A stretch of 64,000 nt of DNA from Amphirosellinia nigrospora (Eukaryota; Ascomycota; Sordariomycetes; Xylariales; Xylariaceae). The translations under genes and the position numbers were made by a program. The notes under the pieces were generated by a model, which made no database searches, had not been told where the DNA came from, and saw only the letters and a list, made by a program, of their open reading frames with translations. Below are positions 45,292 through 58,864 of this stretch, in pieces (positions within the stretch are counted from its first letter, which is position 1; each line of letters opens with the position of its first letter). The DNA lies in assembly GCA_004123355.1 (NCBI GenBank), contig SCHM01000006.1, forward strand, positions 868,001 to 932,000. Reading direction: 5' to 3'.

Positions 45292-47956
45292 TTACTCGTC
45301 AACGATGCCTTCGGCCTGCCGCTTCTGCGCGCCCTCCGTGCCGGCGACCAGTGTCTCGATCTTAGTAGACGCGAACTTGCGTGCCGGTACCTTGTTCTCG
45401 AATAGGATGTCCAGCTCGGCGTATGTGCGGCCTTTGGTCTCGGCTGGATTTTAGGGGGGATTGTCAGTTTGTTGCAGAGAGCTTATTGTGGCACGACGGG
45501 CTACTTATTTTTTGGTTGCTGAAATACCGATAAAACGGGGGGAAGGGGGGGGGCGAGGAAACTCACGCAACCGAAAGAAAATATACGTCGTGAAAATCAC
45601 ATTAATCCCGGCCCAGAAGAATCCTGACTTCAAGCCCCAGTTCCACTCGTCCGGGCTGAGCTGCCGGTAAGATACGATGTTCACGAAGGCGATGTTGATG
45701 GCGTTGTATGCGTTGCGCGCGAGGATGATGCTCTTGGCCCGCAGCCGCGTCGATGGAATCTCCGACACGATCGTGTACACGACCGGCCCGATTGAGAAAT
45801 TGGCTGTGGCGCTTAGTAGGATGACGAGTGTGCCTGCTGCCCAGGCTTCGGCGGTGCTCGGTTTGTTGTGGATTCCTAGGAAACCGATGATGCTGTTGTT
45901 TTTGTTGTTGTTAGCCTAATATCTTGTGCGTTTGTAGTATGCTTATGGGCACAATTTATGGGTGCAATGTCTGAAAAATGAATCGAGGAATGCGCATAGC
46001 CCCGAAGGGAAAATCTTTAAAAGAGAAAACAAGGGGAGAAAAACTCACATCAAAAACACGAAGATAGCACTCATCCCACTAAACATAAGCGTCTTTCTCC
46101 CAACTTTATTCAGGACAAACCAACTAGTAACAGTGCCCACGAAGTTAATTGCGTCTTTGCCCCAACTGAGCTTGAACGAGTCGCTATCCGAAATACCGGC
46201 CTGCTGGTAAAAGAAGGTCGACAGACCCCTAGAGCCGTCCCGGACAGTGTCTGCGCCAGCCATGTCATGCAGACGATTTCCGTGCGCCGGAGGTTGACGC
46301 CTTTGAAACAGTCACGATACGTGGTTCCCGATGCGACTTGCTTTTCCATCTCGTCGGTGTAGATCATTACTATCGCGCAAGGTTAGCTTATATAGGGAGC
46401 ATGTGATCAGTTGAGAATGATTATGCTCTCTGATTTTCGGAACTAGTTGACCGATGTCTAGTTGAAAATCGATATAGGGGCTAAAGAGAGAGATAAATTG
46501 TAAACAACCTACGAGCCAGGGTAGCATCTGCTTCGCGCTGCGAGAATCCAGAGCTACGCGCAAGTCTCTTCAGAGACTCCTCGGCCCTATCCTTCTTCCC
46601 ATATCGAATACACCACCAAGGCGACTCAGGGGCGAAAAAAGTGCCAACCGCGATAGGGATGGGCCAAATCCACTGAATCGCAAAAGGGATCTTATACCTA
46701 GAGCCGAAAATTCCACGTTAGTACTACTAATTGTCTTCACTTACAGTAGCCCAGAGGGGAAAGGGGGGGTGGGAAGAGCAACGGAAACTCACCCCCAAAC
46801 ATCCATCCTAGACTCCAGCCCAACAAGGACGCCCGAGGAGATAAACTGCCCGATAATCCAACACAGATTTACGTAGGCGGTAAGGTAGTGGCGGAGCGGG
46901 ACGGGGCAGACCTCGGCGGCGTAGGCGGTGGTCATGGTCTGGAAGACGCCCCACGCCATGCCCTGGAAGAGCTCGCCCACCAGGAATATGGTGAGGTTGT
47001 CTGCGAAGAACGGGAAGAATATGAATCCCGTCACGGCCACCAGCGCTCCGATGAGGGTCCATCGGTAACCCCAGCGCTCGGATACCACGCCGGCGAACTA
47101 CGTACGCAGGAGGTTAGAACGAGCCATTTTCCCCTTTATGCTTGATACTGGCAGATAGAAGTAAATTTAGTAGTTTTGTGACGCTCTTACTTGGAGTCCG
47201 ATGATCTCGCCGACATTTGTCGCACCCGAGATGCCGTTCTGCCAGCTCGCGGGGATGACGTGGTCGCCGTTGGGCGCCACGATTCCAAATCGATCCTTGA
47301 AGGCTGGATATGCTAGGTCTATTTTCCCGCATGCGTAAGTATCATGCATCTCCCATTGCAGTTCGGAAAGAATCGAAACCACTTGTTCACTCACATGATC
47401 CAACGACAGCCGTCTGGTAGCCTTCCATAATTAAACAGGAAGACAGCAACATCGACCAGCCAATGGCTTTAGGGTAGACCTTGAAGGCATGGCGGAGCGT
47501 CACTGTGGGTTTCGTATCAGCCACTTGCTCTTTGAAATTGGTAGAAGACAAGCTCATGATCCCGTGCGCAAAAAATGAGCAGGCGGTAAAAAACTAAAAC
47601 CCACAAACAAAAGAGAGAGGGTAACTCACTTCCACGTTCTCTCTCATTCGCCTCGTTTGCTTCGTTGACAAGCGTCTATTGCAATTCTTAGCCCAATTCC
47701 CATTGCATCCAATTCATGAACTGAGGCCCCTCCATCCCTATTGAAACACATGATCACCTACCATGAAATCCTCCACATTCTCCGCAATGCGCGCAGCAAC
47801 GGCTTCGTCGACGTGCGCAGACACGCCACGACGTGTCTGCGTCGTCTCGACGTCCTTTTCGGCATCGCGCTTCTCGCTGCTTATCGTCGTGTCCTGGCGA
47901 GTAACGGCGGGCTCCATGCCAATTCCCTCGTCGTCTGTAGGATGACCCATGACCAT
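45292..47956 (-). CDS. MFS sugar transporter, alpha-glucoside (maltose) permease type
   Basis: Twelve-helix proton symporter of the MAL/AGT1-like group. The start is ATG 47956 (MVMGHPTDDEGIGMEP). About nine exons: a cytoplasmic N-terminus to VEDFM (47762), then EANERERG, MTLRHAFKVYPKAIGWSMLL, YLAYPAFKDRFGIVAPNG with ATNVGEIIGLQ, and FAGVVSERWGYRWTLIG. These are followed by YKIPFAIQWIWPIPIAVGTF with PESPWWCIRYGKK, MIYTDEMEKQVASGTTYRDC, SEIPSTRLRAKSI and AETKGRTYAELDILFE, ending IVDE at 45295. The signatures GYRW (loop 2-3), PESPWW and ETKGRTYAELD are those of fungal alpha-glucoside transporters. One G is missing near 46225 (SGTALG to GLSTFFYQQ). No glucosidase gene lies nearby. Sugar specificity is inferred from resemblance only. 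Confidence 0.88.
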
Positions 47957-49302
47957 AGTTTTGGGTCTTCCTCTTGTGTGAAGTAAAGCTAATGGGATTA
48001 TACTCAATTATACCCTTTCCTATCTCGGGCCAGAGACCAATTGGCAATGGGAAAAGTAGAAGATATTAACTGGGGATATCGTATTCCCAGGTAGGTTACC
48101 CGGAGAAACCTGTTTACTGCATCCAACCGTGCGGAGTCAAACAAAGAGTACGACGAATACTCGCAAATCCGTAACTACACGGATGCTAGGACCTCGACAC
48201 CAAAAAAATTGAGTATATTTACGATACTTGACTCTGCGCAAGAACAAGACTGTAAGACGGTCGCAGTGAAATACGACGAGACGATCTCTATCCCAAGAAA
48301 GCAACGATACACAATGAGAATGTCTCTGATACTGCTTACCACCCCTCCATTCGGCTCGCAGCGGCCGCGTCCAGAACCTACCTACCTATGCGAAGATAGG
48401 CACATGATCACCAACCCAGCAGGCGGTAGATCAATCTGGCAATAAGGTGACGCCGAGTCGGGTGCGGGGTCGGACATTCCAGAACCTGGACCGCTCGACG
48501 TACGACGGTAGATATGCGATACTGCATGCCCCGATTACTTATCAGACATTCCCTCTATGGACTTGTATGGTTACATCCGATGGCCCTACCTCCCTTAACC
48601 TGGCTACCCCATGCATGGGCGGTGTGTTCGCTTTGCTGTGCTTTCGTCTCCGTTTGTATATAGTCTGGGGGGGGGGGGGGGGGGGGGGTTGTGATAATTA
48701 CCCAATAGACGCCTTCCCGACATGGTACAACACAGATCGTTGCCCGAAGAAGAAGGTTGGGGATCGTGGGGGAGGCGAATGTGAGTCTCACGTGACTTAT
48801 ATGCACGTTCGGCTCATGAAGTGAATATCATGAATGACCATTTTGCGATGTAGGCTTTGATAACCTAAGAATCAAGCCGAATTATACACTGTAGATAATT
48901 CTGCCATCGAGTTCAAGATGGATGGAAAGTGATAACAACACACAAGATAATGTATGAAATACATCTCGTTGAACAGATAGGGTTGTAAGCTATTTAGAAA
49001 AGATTAAACTATGTCACAGTATTACTATGTAGCTAGAATAAAAAACAAGGGCTACGTTATAAATATATATACATATATATATTATATATATAGTAGCAAT
49101 GGTTTATATCAAGAGGCGTGATCACAAACTACTCAACATTGTAAGACCAGTTCTGAGAGCAAGACGAGACAATGGTGAGATGAAGGACATTAACAATATA
49201 TTCAGGCCTCGTTTGATTGTATCGCCACCTTCCAGAGCCCAGTAGTTCCACACACTGCAACATGATGAATGACAATACCATAATTAATAATTTACACCCA
49301 TC
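47957..49302. other. Intergenic region with G22 tract
   Basis: About 1.35 kb. Upstream DNA of the transporter gene, then a run of 22 G at 48667-48688 and a TATATA-rich stretch at 49060-49092. Frames at 48209-48824 have no family resemblance and one is created by the G run. Confidence 0.5.
48667..48688. repeat. Poly-G tract (22 G)
   Basis: Read directly; twenty-two consecutive G in intergenic DNA. Its true length is doubtful, given how often short homopolymers in this window appear miscounted. Confidence 0.9.
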
Positions 49303-51159
49303 TTAAAACCTGTACTTATTCTTTTTCTTCTCTTCTCGCTTCTCCTCATCGCGCTTTGTCCTCTTCCGGCGTTCATTCTCAATCATCTCATCCAAGCCTT
49401 CTTCTCGTCTCCACTGGGCACCCACGCCTTCCTCGCGTCTCCCCTCCTCGAATCTCCGCTGCATATCCTCTTTGCTGATACCATCGCCCAGCGCATCGGG
49501 GTCGAAAGAGACATCTACGTCGCCGGGCTTCTTGCGTTTCCTGCTGCTATCGTCGTCTTGACCCAGCATGCGTACATCGCCGGCGTTCTTCATATCGTAC
49601 ACACGATCGCTACCGAAGAAGCCCTCTGCCCTCGCCTTTGTCTCTTGGAGAACCGTGTATGCCGCACGGGGGTGCATGCTCTCTTCCGTCTCGAATCCGC
49701 GACGCTGTTTGCGTAGATCCATCTCTCCGGCCACTGATTCGTGTGGGTGCCATACTCGGTTGGTACAGTACTGGTGATACCGCCAGGGGTCTCCAGGCCA
49801 GAGGGTGTTTGCAGGCCAGTCCCAATATCCTCTTCATCCTCATCTTCGTCTTCGTCTCTCTTCTTCTTCTTCGGACTCCTCCTCTGGCACTTGCAACTCG
49901 CCCCACAAGTTCCGCTCAATGGGTTCACCAGAGGGTGGGGCAGCCTTGTTTGGCTGCATAATGCCAAAGATATCTCCACCGAATTGTGGCCTATTGTACT
50001 CATCAACCGGAGGCTTGCCGTAGCAACCAGGATTGAACCCCCATTGTGCCCCGGGCGGTATAGGAGCGTTTAATCCGGGGATACGCAGGGAGGGGTAGGA
50101 GGGCGGCGGGCCGAAACGCTGCTGGTTGATGAGCCACGGCGGAGGCGCTCCTGGGGGATGCTCAGCGCCTCTTTGAGACCTTCGCTCAACTCACCGGGGC
50201 GTAGATGCCGCAAGTCAGTCTCGTACTCCTTGCCTTCGTAGTACACCTCGCCAAAACGCGTAGCACTGGTTTATCTTGGAAGCGGAAGAATGCGTCGTAG
50301 AGCTTCTGGTAGTCAATGTCTAGCTTGCCCATCTTTGGCTGAACTCGTTCCCTCTGCTTTTGCTTGAGACTTTGCTCGGCCTGCTTCTCCAGTACAGCGT
50401 CTCTCATCTCTGAGATGCCAGTATCGGCGATAAACTTGGTAGTTTGAAGGCGGGCTTTTCGATACCCCTCTTGGACGATAAATATTCGCGTTTCAGGGAC
50501 CAGTGAGAGGGCACGGGGACGACGTTGCGCTGGGCCTTGATCTGTACGAGCAGGCGCGGATCAGACGACGATTGTATCGTGCCATTCGACGACCTCGGGC
50601 TTCTTGACCAGGGCCTTGAGCTCGGCGATGGACAGCTTGTTGAGCATCTTCCGCTTCTTCTTGGAGAGCTTGTTTGGCCCGGATTGGGTCTCGTCATCCT
50701 CATCCGGGATGTTGTCGTCGTCGTCAAGGAGCAACTCGCCCTGGTTCCGGCGTTAGCCTCTTTGGCCACAGCGTCTTCGTCGCTCGGTGCGCCGAACTTG
50801 GTAAACACATCCTTGAACATGGAATAAGCGGGATCCTCGGCATCGAGATCGTACCCGTCGACAGGACCGTCGGCAGGAAGCTTGTCGACAGTAGCCGAGT
50901 CCTTTTTAACTTCGAGGTCGGACACGCCATTTGTCTGTGCAGCATCTTCGGGGGCTTCGGATTCTTGCTTGCTTGACTCGATTTGGGACGTATCGCTTGC
51001 TTTGGATGGCTCCTTGATGAAGAGGTCAGTAAGTACTGTGGGTATTTAAAACGCGTGGTGGTGTTGGGTAGGAGAAGCAACTCACCTCGACCTTTGACAC
51101 CTTATCGGCCTTCTTCTTTGCGCGCCGTTTCTGGTTTTGGTCATCTTGGGGGTAGCCAT
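49303..51159 (-). CDS. CUS1: Splicing factor 3B subunit 2 (SF3b145/CUS1 homolog)
   Basis: U2 snRNP protein needed for branch-site binding. The start is ATG 51159 (MATPKMTK, then NQKRRAKKKADKVSKVE), with an intron at 51013-51085. Landmarks in order: KLSKKKRKMLNKLSIAELKA, RLLVQIKAQRNVVPVPSHW, SLKREYLSSKRGIEKPAFKL, PKMGKLDIDYQKLYDAFFRF and the PSP proline-rich region (GELSEGLKEALSIP, GAPPPWLINQQRFGPPPSYP, LNAPIPPGAQWGFNPGCYGK). Next come an acidic run (EEEERDEDEDEEDIG) and the basic tail to NKYRF at 49303. Frame steps occur near 51140, 50740, 50560, 50440, 50260, 50170, 49900 and 49730. The protein matches the family on both sides of each, and this gene is essential in yeast, so these are most likely sequence errors. 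Confidence 0.92.
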
Positions 51160-52130
51160 GTTGTCGTCGAGGGGGGCGAATGCGCCCTTGAAACGGACAA
51201 GCCGGCGCAGGACGGGTGCAGCAATGACGAGTACGACGCGTGGCGTTCGAATCAGAGCTGACACAGCAACGGAATAGACACGAGCTGCCTTCGCTTGGCG
51301 AGATGAGCGATAGAGTTGATGCTACAAGGTGAGGCTGTTGTCTGTTCGAGATGCGGTTGCAGTGTGTAGTGTTTGCTAAATCGCAAATCACGGTGCCACG
51401 GCGTACCTGAGTAGTCTTGGTGCAAGGTCCAATGCGATGTTCGAGATAAGGCTCAGCCTGATCTGGAATTTTGCTGTCGTTTTCGAGCTAGTACATTCAA
51501 TCCTGAGTGGTGGAGACTGGCTGCATTTCTGGCTGTAGGCTGTATGCACCTACTAGCCAGGTAGTCTCCACCTTAATCTTACCCGCTGGAGAGCCCTGTC
51601 TCTAGCGGCATGCTACATTGGTTGGTTATAGCTGGTGCCGGCCAGGGTGCTTGCAGTGTACTTACTTAAGTACTTAGTGCAGGTGCTTGGCACAGGGGAA
51701 CATAATCTAGCTATTACGCCAAACCCGGCCAGCAAATCAAAGCAAATCAATCGGTTCAACTCCTCGAATGATTGCGCAACCCTCGAACTTACAAACAACG
51801 CACCTCGTATTTACGCGTACGACGTTTATTTGTACAGTATACCGTCCATCTCCTGCATTTCCTGCATTTCCGCCGCCAACAACAACCAATACCGCACATC
51901 TCATCATTCGAGGTACGACCGACCCACGGATCCATCGATCGATTGATAAACTATATCGGCCACGCAGCCAAGCATCCGATTATAGCCAGATTCAAACCGC
52001 GAGCAATGACGCTATAACGCTCGATTGACCGCACACTCGCGTTTCCTTCTTTCTTTTTGTCTACCTCTGTCACTCGTTACTCTGCACGTCCTATCGATTC
52101 GATTCATCCATCGCCCGATAGGCACGAACC
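51160..52130. promoter_or_regulatory. Divergent promoter region of SF3B2 and SLY41-like genes
   Basis: A 971-bp gap between divergent ATGs at 51159 (minus) and 52131 (plus). It contains the pyrimidine-rich leader of the transporter gene (52045-52075) and ACCT/AGGT pieces near 51545-51700. No further element assigned. Confidence 0.45.
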
Positions 52131-53933
52131 ATGCCTCATTCGACCACCTCCGGTTCTTACTCCCGAGAGTCGTCTGTCTCGCGATCTAATTCTAAGAGCC
52201 TATCCGGACTGGGCGATGGGGACAGTGAGGCAAACTCCGGTCTCGAGAAGTTCCCCGACCTTATCGACCCCCATCTATGCGCAACATAGTTGGGCGGTCT
52301 TTTAGTCCCGGTGGACTCAATGGTTATGGCGTCGGCCTGAATGGCGGCGCTCGCCTTAACGGAGACCGCTGGATGCCCGCTGCCTCCAGAACTGTGCGAT
52401 GGGGTCCGTTGGGCCTTCACGCCCCAACCCTCCCGGACCGGCCAAGGCCACGGCCGACAGAAGAGCATTAGCGAGGCCTTTCGGACTATCAGAGACCGGA
52501 GGGGAAGCGTCAGCCAGAATGCCCACGAGATAGCCGATGCCCTGAAGGCGCCTGTATCAGCCAAGCTCGTGGTATGTATCGCCACCTGTCCGGCTTGTAT
52601 CCCATCAACTAACCTTGTTGGTGTAGGTTCTGTGTGTCATGTGGTACATGTCTTCTGCCCTGACCAATACCTCGTCCAAATCTATCCTAAATACCTTCAA
52701 AAAGCCTGCTACGTTGACCATGATACAATTTTTCCTGGTCGCATTCTATTGCTTAACCTTCTCATTGTTGGCTAGCGTGTTCCCAAATTACGTTCCTCCA
52801 TACCGGCCTTGAAACACCCATACGATACCCCTCAAGGGATGTGATAAACTCCACCTTGCCTTTGGCGGCTTTTTCCAAGTTGGTGTCATTCTTTTTAGCT
52901 CGACTGCGACCGCCAAGATACCCGTCTCGATGGTTCATACTGTCAAAGGCCTGTCACCCCTCTTTACTGTATTCGCGTATCGCTACTTCTTCGACATCCG
53001 ATACGCAAGGGCCACATATTACTCCCTCATACCGCTCACGCTCGGTGTCACGTTGGCCTGTTCATCAAACCACACATTCAAGGGAGAGATAGTCGGGATC
53101 CTCTACGCCCTAGCGGCTACTATCATATTTGTCACTCAAAATATCTTCTCCAAGAGATTGTTCAACGAAGCTGCTAAGGCAGAGGCGGAAGGAGAGGAGG
53201 CCAAATCACGCAAACTGGACAAATTGAACCTCCTATGTTATTCATCTGGGCTTGCATTCTTACTCACTTCTCCCATTTGGTTTTGGGTGAGGGTGTTGGC
53301 TTGATTCGAGATTTTGTTCAAGACGGGTCGTTAGATCTGTCTGCCAAGCCCAATACCTTCGATCATGGTCGCTTGGCTCTGGAATTCCTGTTCAACGGGA
53401 CGTTTCATTTTGGGCAAAACATCCTTGCATTTGTGCTGCTGTCTCTGGTTTCGCCTGTTACCTACTCCGTTGCGTCTTTAATTAAACGGGTATGGGTCAT
53501 TGTGGTAGCGATCTTGTGGTTTGGAAATTCGACGACTCCGATACAAGCAGTGGGGATTGCACTCACATTTCTCGGATTGTATCTGTACGACCGGACAAGT
53601 GATAGCAATAAAGCGGATCGTCGAGCTCAACTACTCAACCAAAGCTCGGCTGGGAATGGTCCCCTGCTTCCATTGAGCACAACGCCTGGGGCATCGGCAT
53701 CAACCGGAGGAGGGCCCATCTACGACAGCCCTACCACTATGCCAAATGGGAAGACGCCTTATGCTTATGCCAATGGTCATGCCTCAGCACCCGGTGCGGT
53801 CGAAGATCTTAAGAAGAGCGATGAAAATGGTAGGACCAGACAGCGAGGAAGCAGTAACGCTGCTTGGCTGGCACCACGGACCAAACAAGAGGAAACATGG
53901 AGATATGGAGACAGTATTCAAGCTGCCTCGTAA
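52131..53933 (+). CDS. SLY41-like triose-phosphate-transporter-family protein
   Basis: Drug/metabolite-transporter superfamily member of the TPT group, related to yeast Sly41 of the ER. From ATG 52131 (MPHSTTSGSYSRESSVSRS) a disordered Ser-rich N-terminus leads to SISEAFRTIRDRRGSVSQNA. An intron lies at 52572-52626. Transmembrane helices follow: CVMWYMSSALTNTSSKSILN, MIQFFLVAFYCLTFSLL, then SMVHTVKGLSPLFTVF with AYRYFFDIRYARATYYSLIP, EIVGILYALAATIIFVTQNI with FSKRLFNE, GQNILAFVLLSLVSPVTYSV with ASLIKRVWVIV, and a final TPIQAVGIALTFLGLYLYD. The tail is cytoplasmic and Gly/Ser-rich. Frame steps occur near 52270, 52440, 52800-52870 and 53280. Family assignment is strong; the transported substrate is unknown. 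Confidence 0.88.
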
Positions 53934-54915
53934 CGTTCTTGGAGAATTAGAGCGTGAGCTCGGTTGGCCCAGCCAGCGATTATGTATTATGCATGGACGA
54001 TTTAAACATGAGAGGTCATGAGAAGTGAGCTAGACAGTGCAGGGCAACTGGTTCATTACACAGTCTACTGCCGGAACTCCAGTATAGTTAGACACAGGAG
54101 TGTTTGGAAGGGACTGTCTGCCATTAGACATAGGAGCGCCGGAGTTTGGATGGATGCTCAATTCTGGTTATTCAGTCGCGATATTTGTCTCGTGTACCAC
54201 TAACACAACTAACTAGCTTTTGCTCAGCATTATTGGCATGTACTTTGCATTGATAGAACATAGACTGAAGCCCAACGTTCTTGCGGCACTAAACATAATA
54301 TTTTATTCATATTTATATATATAAATGTATAGGACGCTCGTATTGTGAGAAAAACTCATAACGATGTCATGTGTATTGTAGCATCAGTTTGAGCCTGTGA
54401 GGGTCCATGACGGGACGGGACGCCCGATTAGGCTTGGCCTGGCCTGAGCGGGCGTCCGGACCAGAAGGGTCGGCCAAAACTCTGCTACTTCAAAGGCAAA
54501 CAGAATAACAAGAAAAAATAGTAAAAATCAACAAATCGCTGTAGATTATAAACGAAAACATAAAATCTATACTAGATTAGATTTCAAGTTTCTCTATGTC
54601 TCTAAATGTTTTAATGTATGATATAAATGGAAGAGGTACTACTGCACTAAAAACCCCACACAACGTCCATTTGCCGACCCGGTCTTTTGTTCAGAAGGCC
54701 CTGTCTGGACAAGTCGTCCTCGTAATGGCTCTCCAGTGCAGCACACACACCAATGCTGGCGTCACGTGACTAAATTAGCTCGTCCAGCAACGGGGAGCAG
54801 CTGGCTGCGGTTTTTCTTCGTCGACCTCCCATTTCTTCACCCTCTCTGCCCAGCAGACCAACCACATTACCCATCCACACCTTATATCCACAGCCGCAGC
54901 TCTTCATCGCTCAAG
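53934..54915. other. Intergenic region, ATP2 promoter side
   Basis: About 980 bp. It includes an A/T-rich stretch (54295-54330) after the transporter gene, and pyrimidine-rich leader DNA just before the ATP2 start. No supportable gene. Confidence 0.45.
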
Positions 54916-57178
<2,263 letters not shown>

Positions 57179-58864
57179 AGAGCTAGTCTAGGTCATATTA
57201 AATAGAAGCTTCTTGGAAGGGACGCGGCGGCCTGTGTATATCTAGAAAAGTAGAGCTGTGCGGGTGTGGCGAGTTTTCTAGCTCAAATGGATTCCCTTTG
57301 TTGAGCTGTATACCAAGAAATGCATCTTAATTCCACATACCATATTGTCTTTCCCTCTTCTCATGTGATATTCCCGCTCGATAACCAACATACTAATCGA
57401 CCTGGCATATTAACGCTTTGAGTATATCCTGTCCAAACCTTAGCATAACCCACCAGGGGAGCTTCAGAAATAGTTAAACATAGCTCCTAATTAGAAAAGA
57501 TTTAGGTTTCACAAGAGAGGTTAAATATAATGTATGAAAGTTCAATAGTCGGGATTTGTGGGGGTATGTGTGTAAGTGTAGGTATATATATATATAAGAA
57601 TAATTTTAGTTATTTTTAGAAAGCTTTGCTTTCTCTCGAACAGTTATTTACGATATAAATTAAGTATAAAAGGGAAAGCGAAGCTTGAGAAGTTAAGCCG
57701 TGACCCCTAGAACGCTAAATCGATTCTGCACGCCTCTAATTAACCAGAGGGGGCGTCTAATTAGTCAAACTCTAGATAAATCGAGGCATCAACCACAACG
57801 TATTCGCACCTAAATTCATTGTGTGGCTTACGTACTGCAATAGCGAGTTGGTTACGGAGTACTAACAACCACTATATTCAAATACGAATACGAGACCAGC
57901 ACTGATATGGCCAAGATAGCACCACCAGCACAGCAGCACTAACACGGTCAGAGATATGCGTTGCAAAAGGGCCGGCTGGGGCGAGGGCCGGACCGTGCGG
58001 GACGGCGGCTGAGTTCCCAGAGGTCTAACCCTGCCGGGCGGAGCCCCTCTACAAGTGTGAATTTACGTAGGGGGTGAAGGTCTAGGTCTGGGGAGTAGGA
58101 GTATTCCCGTCACTTAAATCGAAGTGCCAAAAGCACTTCGATTTACAACGTATTTAAAATAGAAGAGCTTCGCCGGCAAAGCTTTCTATTTTAGTGACGA
58201 CTTGCTCGGCGCTACACGGTATTTTATTTTGGTTATGTCAGCAGGGTGGTCTAGGAGTCGTAGCTAGAAGGTTGTCTCCCACTTTCCGAGGCCTGTCAAC
58301 TCGCTGAAGATCTGTCGCGATATGCTGGTTGCGGTGTTGGGAGAAGAGATAGTGAAAAGATAGGTTGGGTGGGATGAGTGGTCGTAGGAGGCCAGGGGTT
58401 GGTCCAAAGGACGTCCGTTAGAACCTTGCAGGTATCTGAAGATGGTTGTATGGTTATGGTGGTATTGGCTAAGCGGACAAGTGGCTAGCTACCAGTTGTC
58501 ACTCATTCCAGGGACTTAGATTATGTGATGTGAAAGGCTTGTCCCTTTTCTATATTGACTATTGGCTAGCTGTTCGCTATCTGGCTGTCCGCCGGCTGTG
58601 CTTCTCCTTCGCCTAACAGGTTGTTCGCTCTATATATCTTGATTGTTCGTTTTATATATCTTAGTTATTTTCTTTATTAAATTCAGCAGGTCTGGTATGC
58701 AAGTTCATGTTTTAGAGATTTCTGATTCTCGATTATGTGGGATAGTAATTTTGCTAGTGAGATATATGTTCTATGTTCCAGTTGAGGATCAATAAATCGT
58801 TTTGTTTTGTGTTGGGTTCCATATTGAAAGAACTAATAATATTATACTACAGAGCACGGTGTAA
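57179..58864. other. Intergenic region between convergent ATP2 and FET3
   Basis: About 1.7 kb without a coding frame. It contains the compound inverted repeat at 58108-58199 and smaller palindromes such as AGAAAGCTTTGCTTTCT near 57618-57634 and CCTCTAATTAACCAGAGG near 57732-57749. Confidence 0.5.
58108..58199. repeat. MITE-like compound inverted repeat
   Basis: The outer ends CGTCACTTAAAT and (complement) CGTCACTAAAAT form 12-bp terminal inverted repeats with one mismatch. Inside lie two adjacent hairpins: 58116-58144 with perfect 12-bp arms (AAATCGAAGTGC) around a 5-base loop, and 58156-58192 with 15-bp near-perfect arms (AAAATAGAAGAGCTT). The size, terminal repeats and absence of coding sequence fit a miniature element, but I see no clear target-site duplication and only one copy in the window. 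Confidence 0.6.

Noticed and set aside
48447-48824. 125-codon frame spanning the G22 tract
   Set aside because: It includes the poly-G run as a glycine stretch and has no coherent sequence around it.
58116-58144. Perfect hairpin as a bacterial-type terminator
   Set aside because: The genes are eukaryotic with introns; the hairpin is better explained as part of a MITE-like block.
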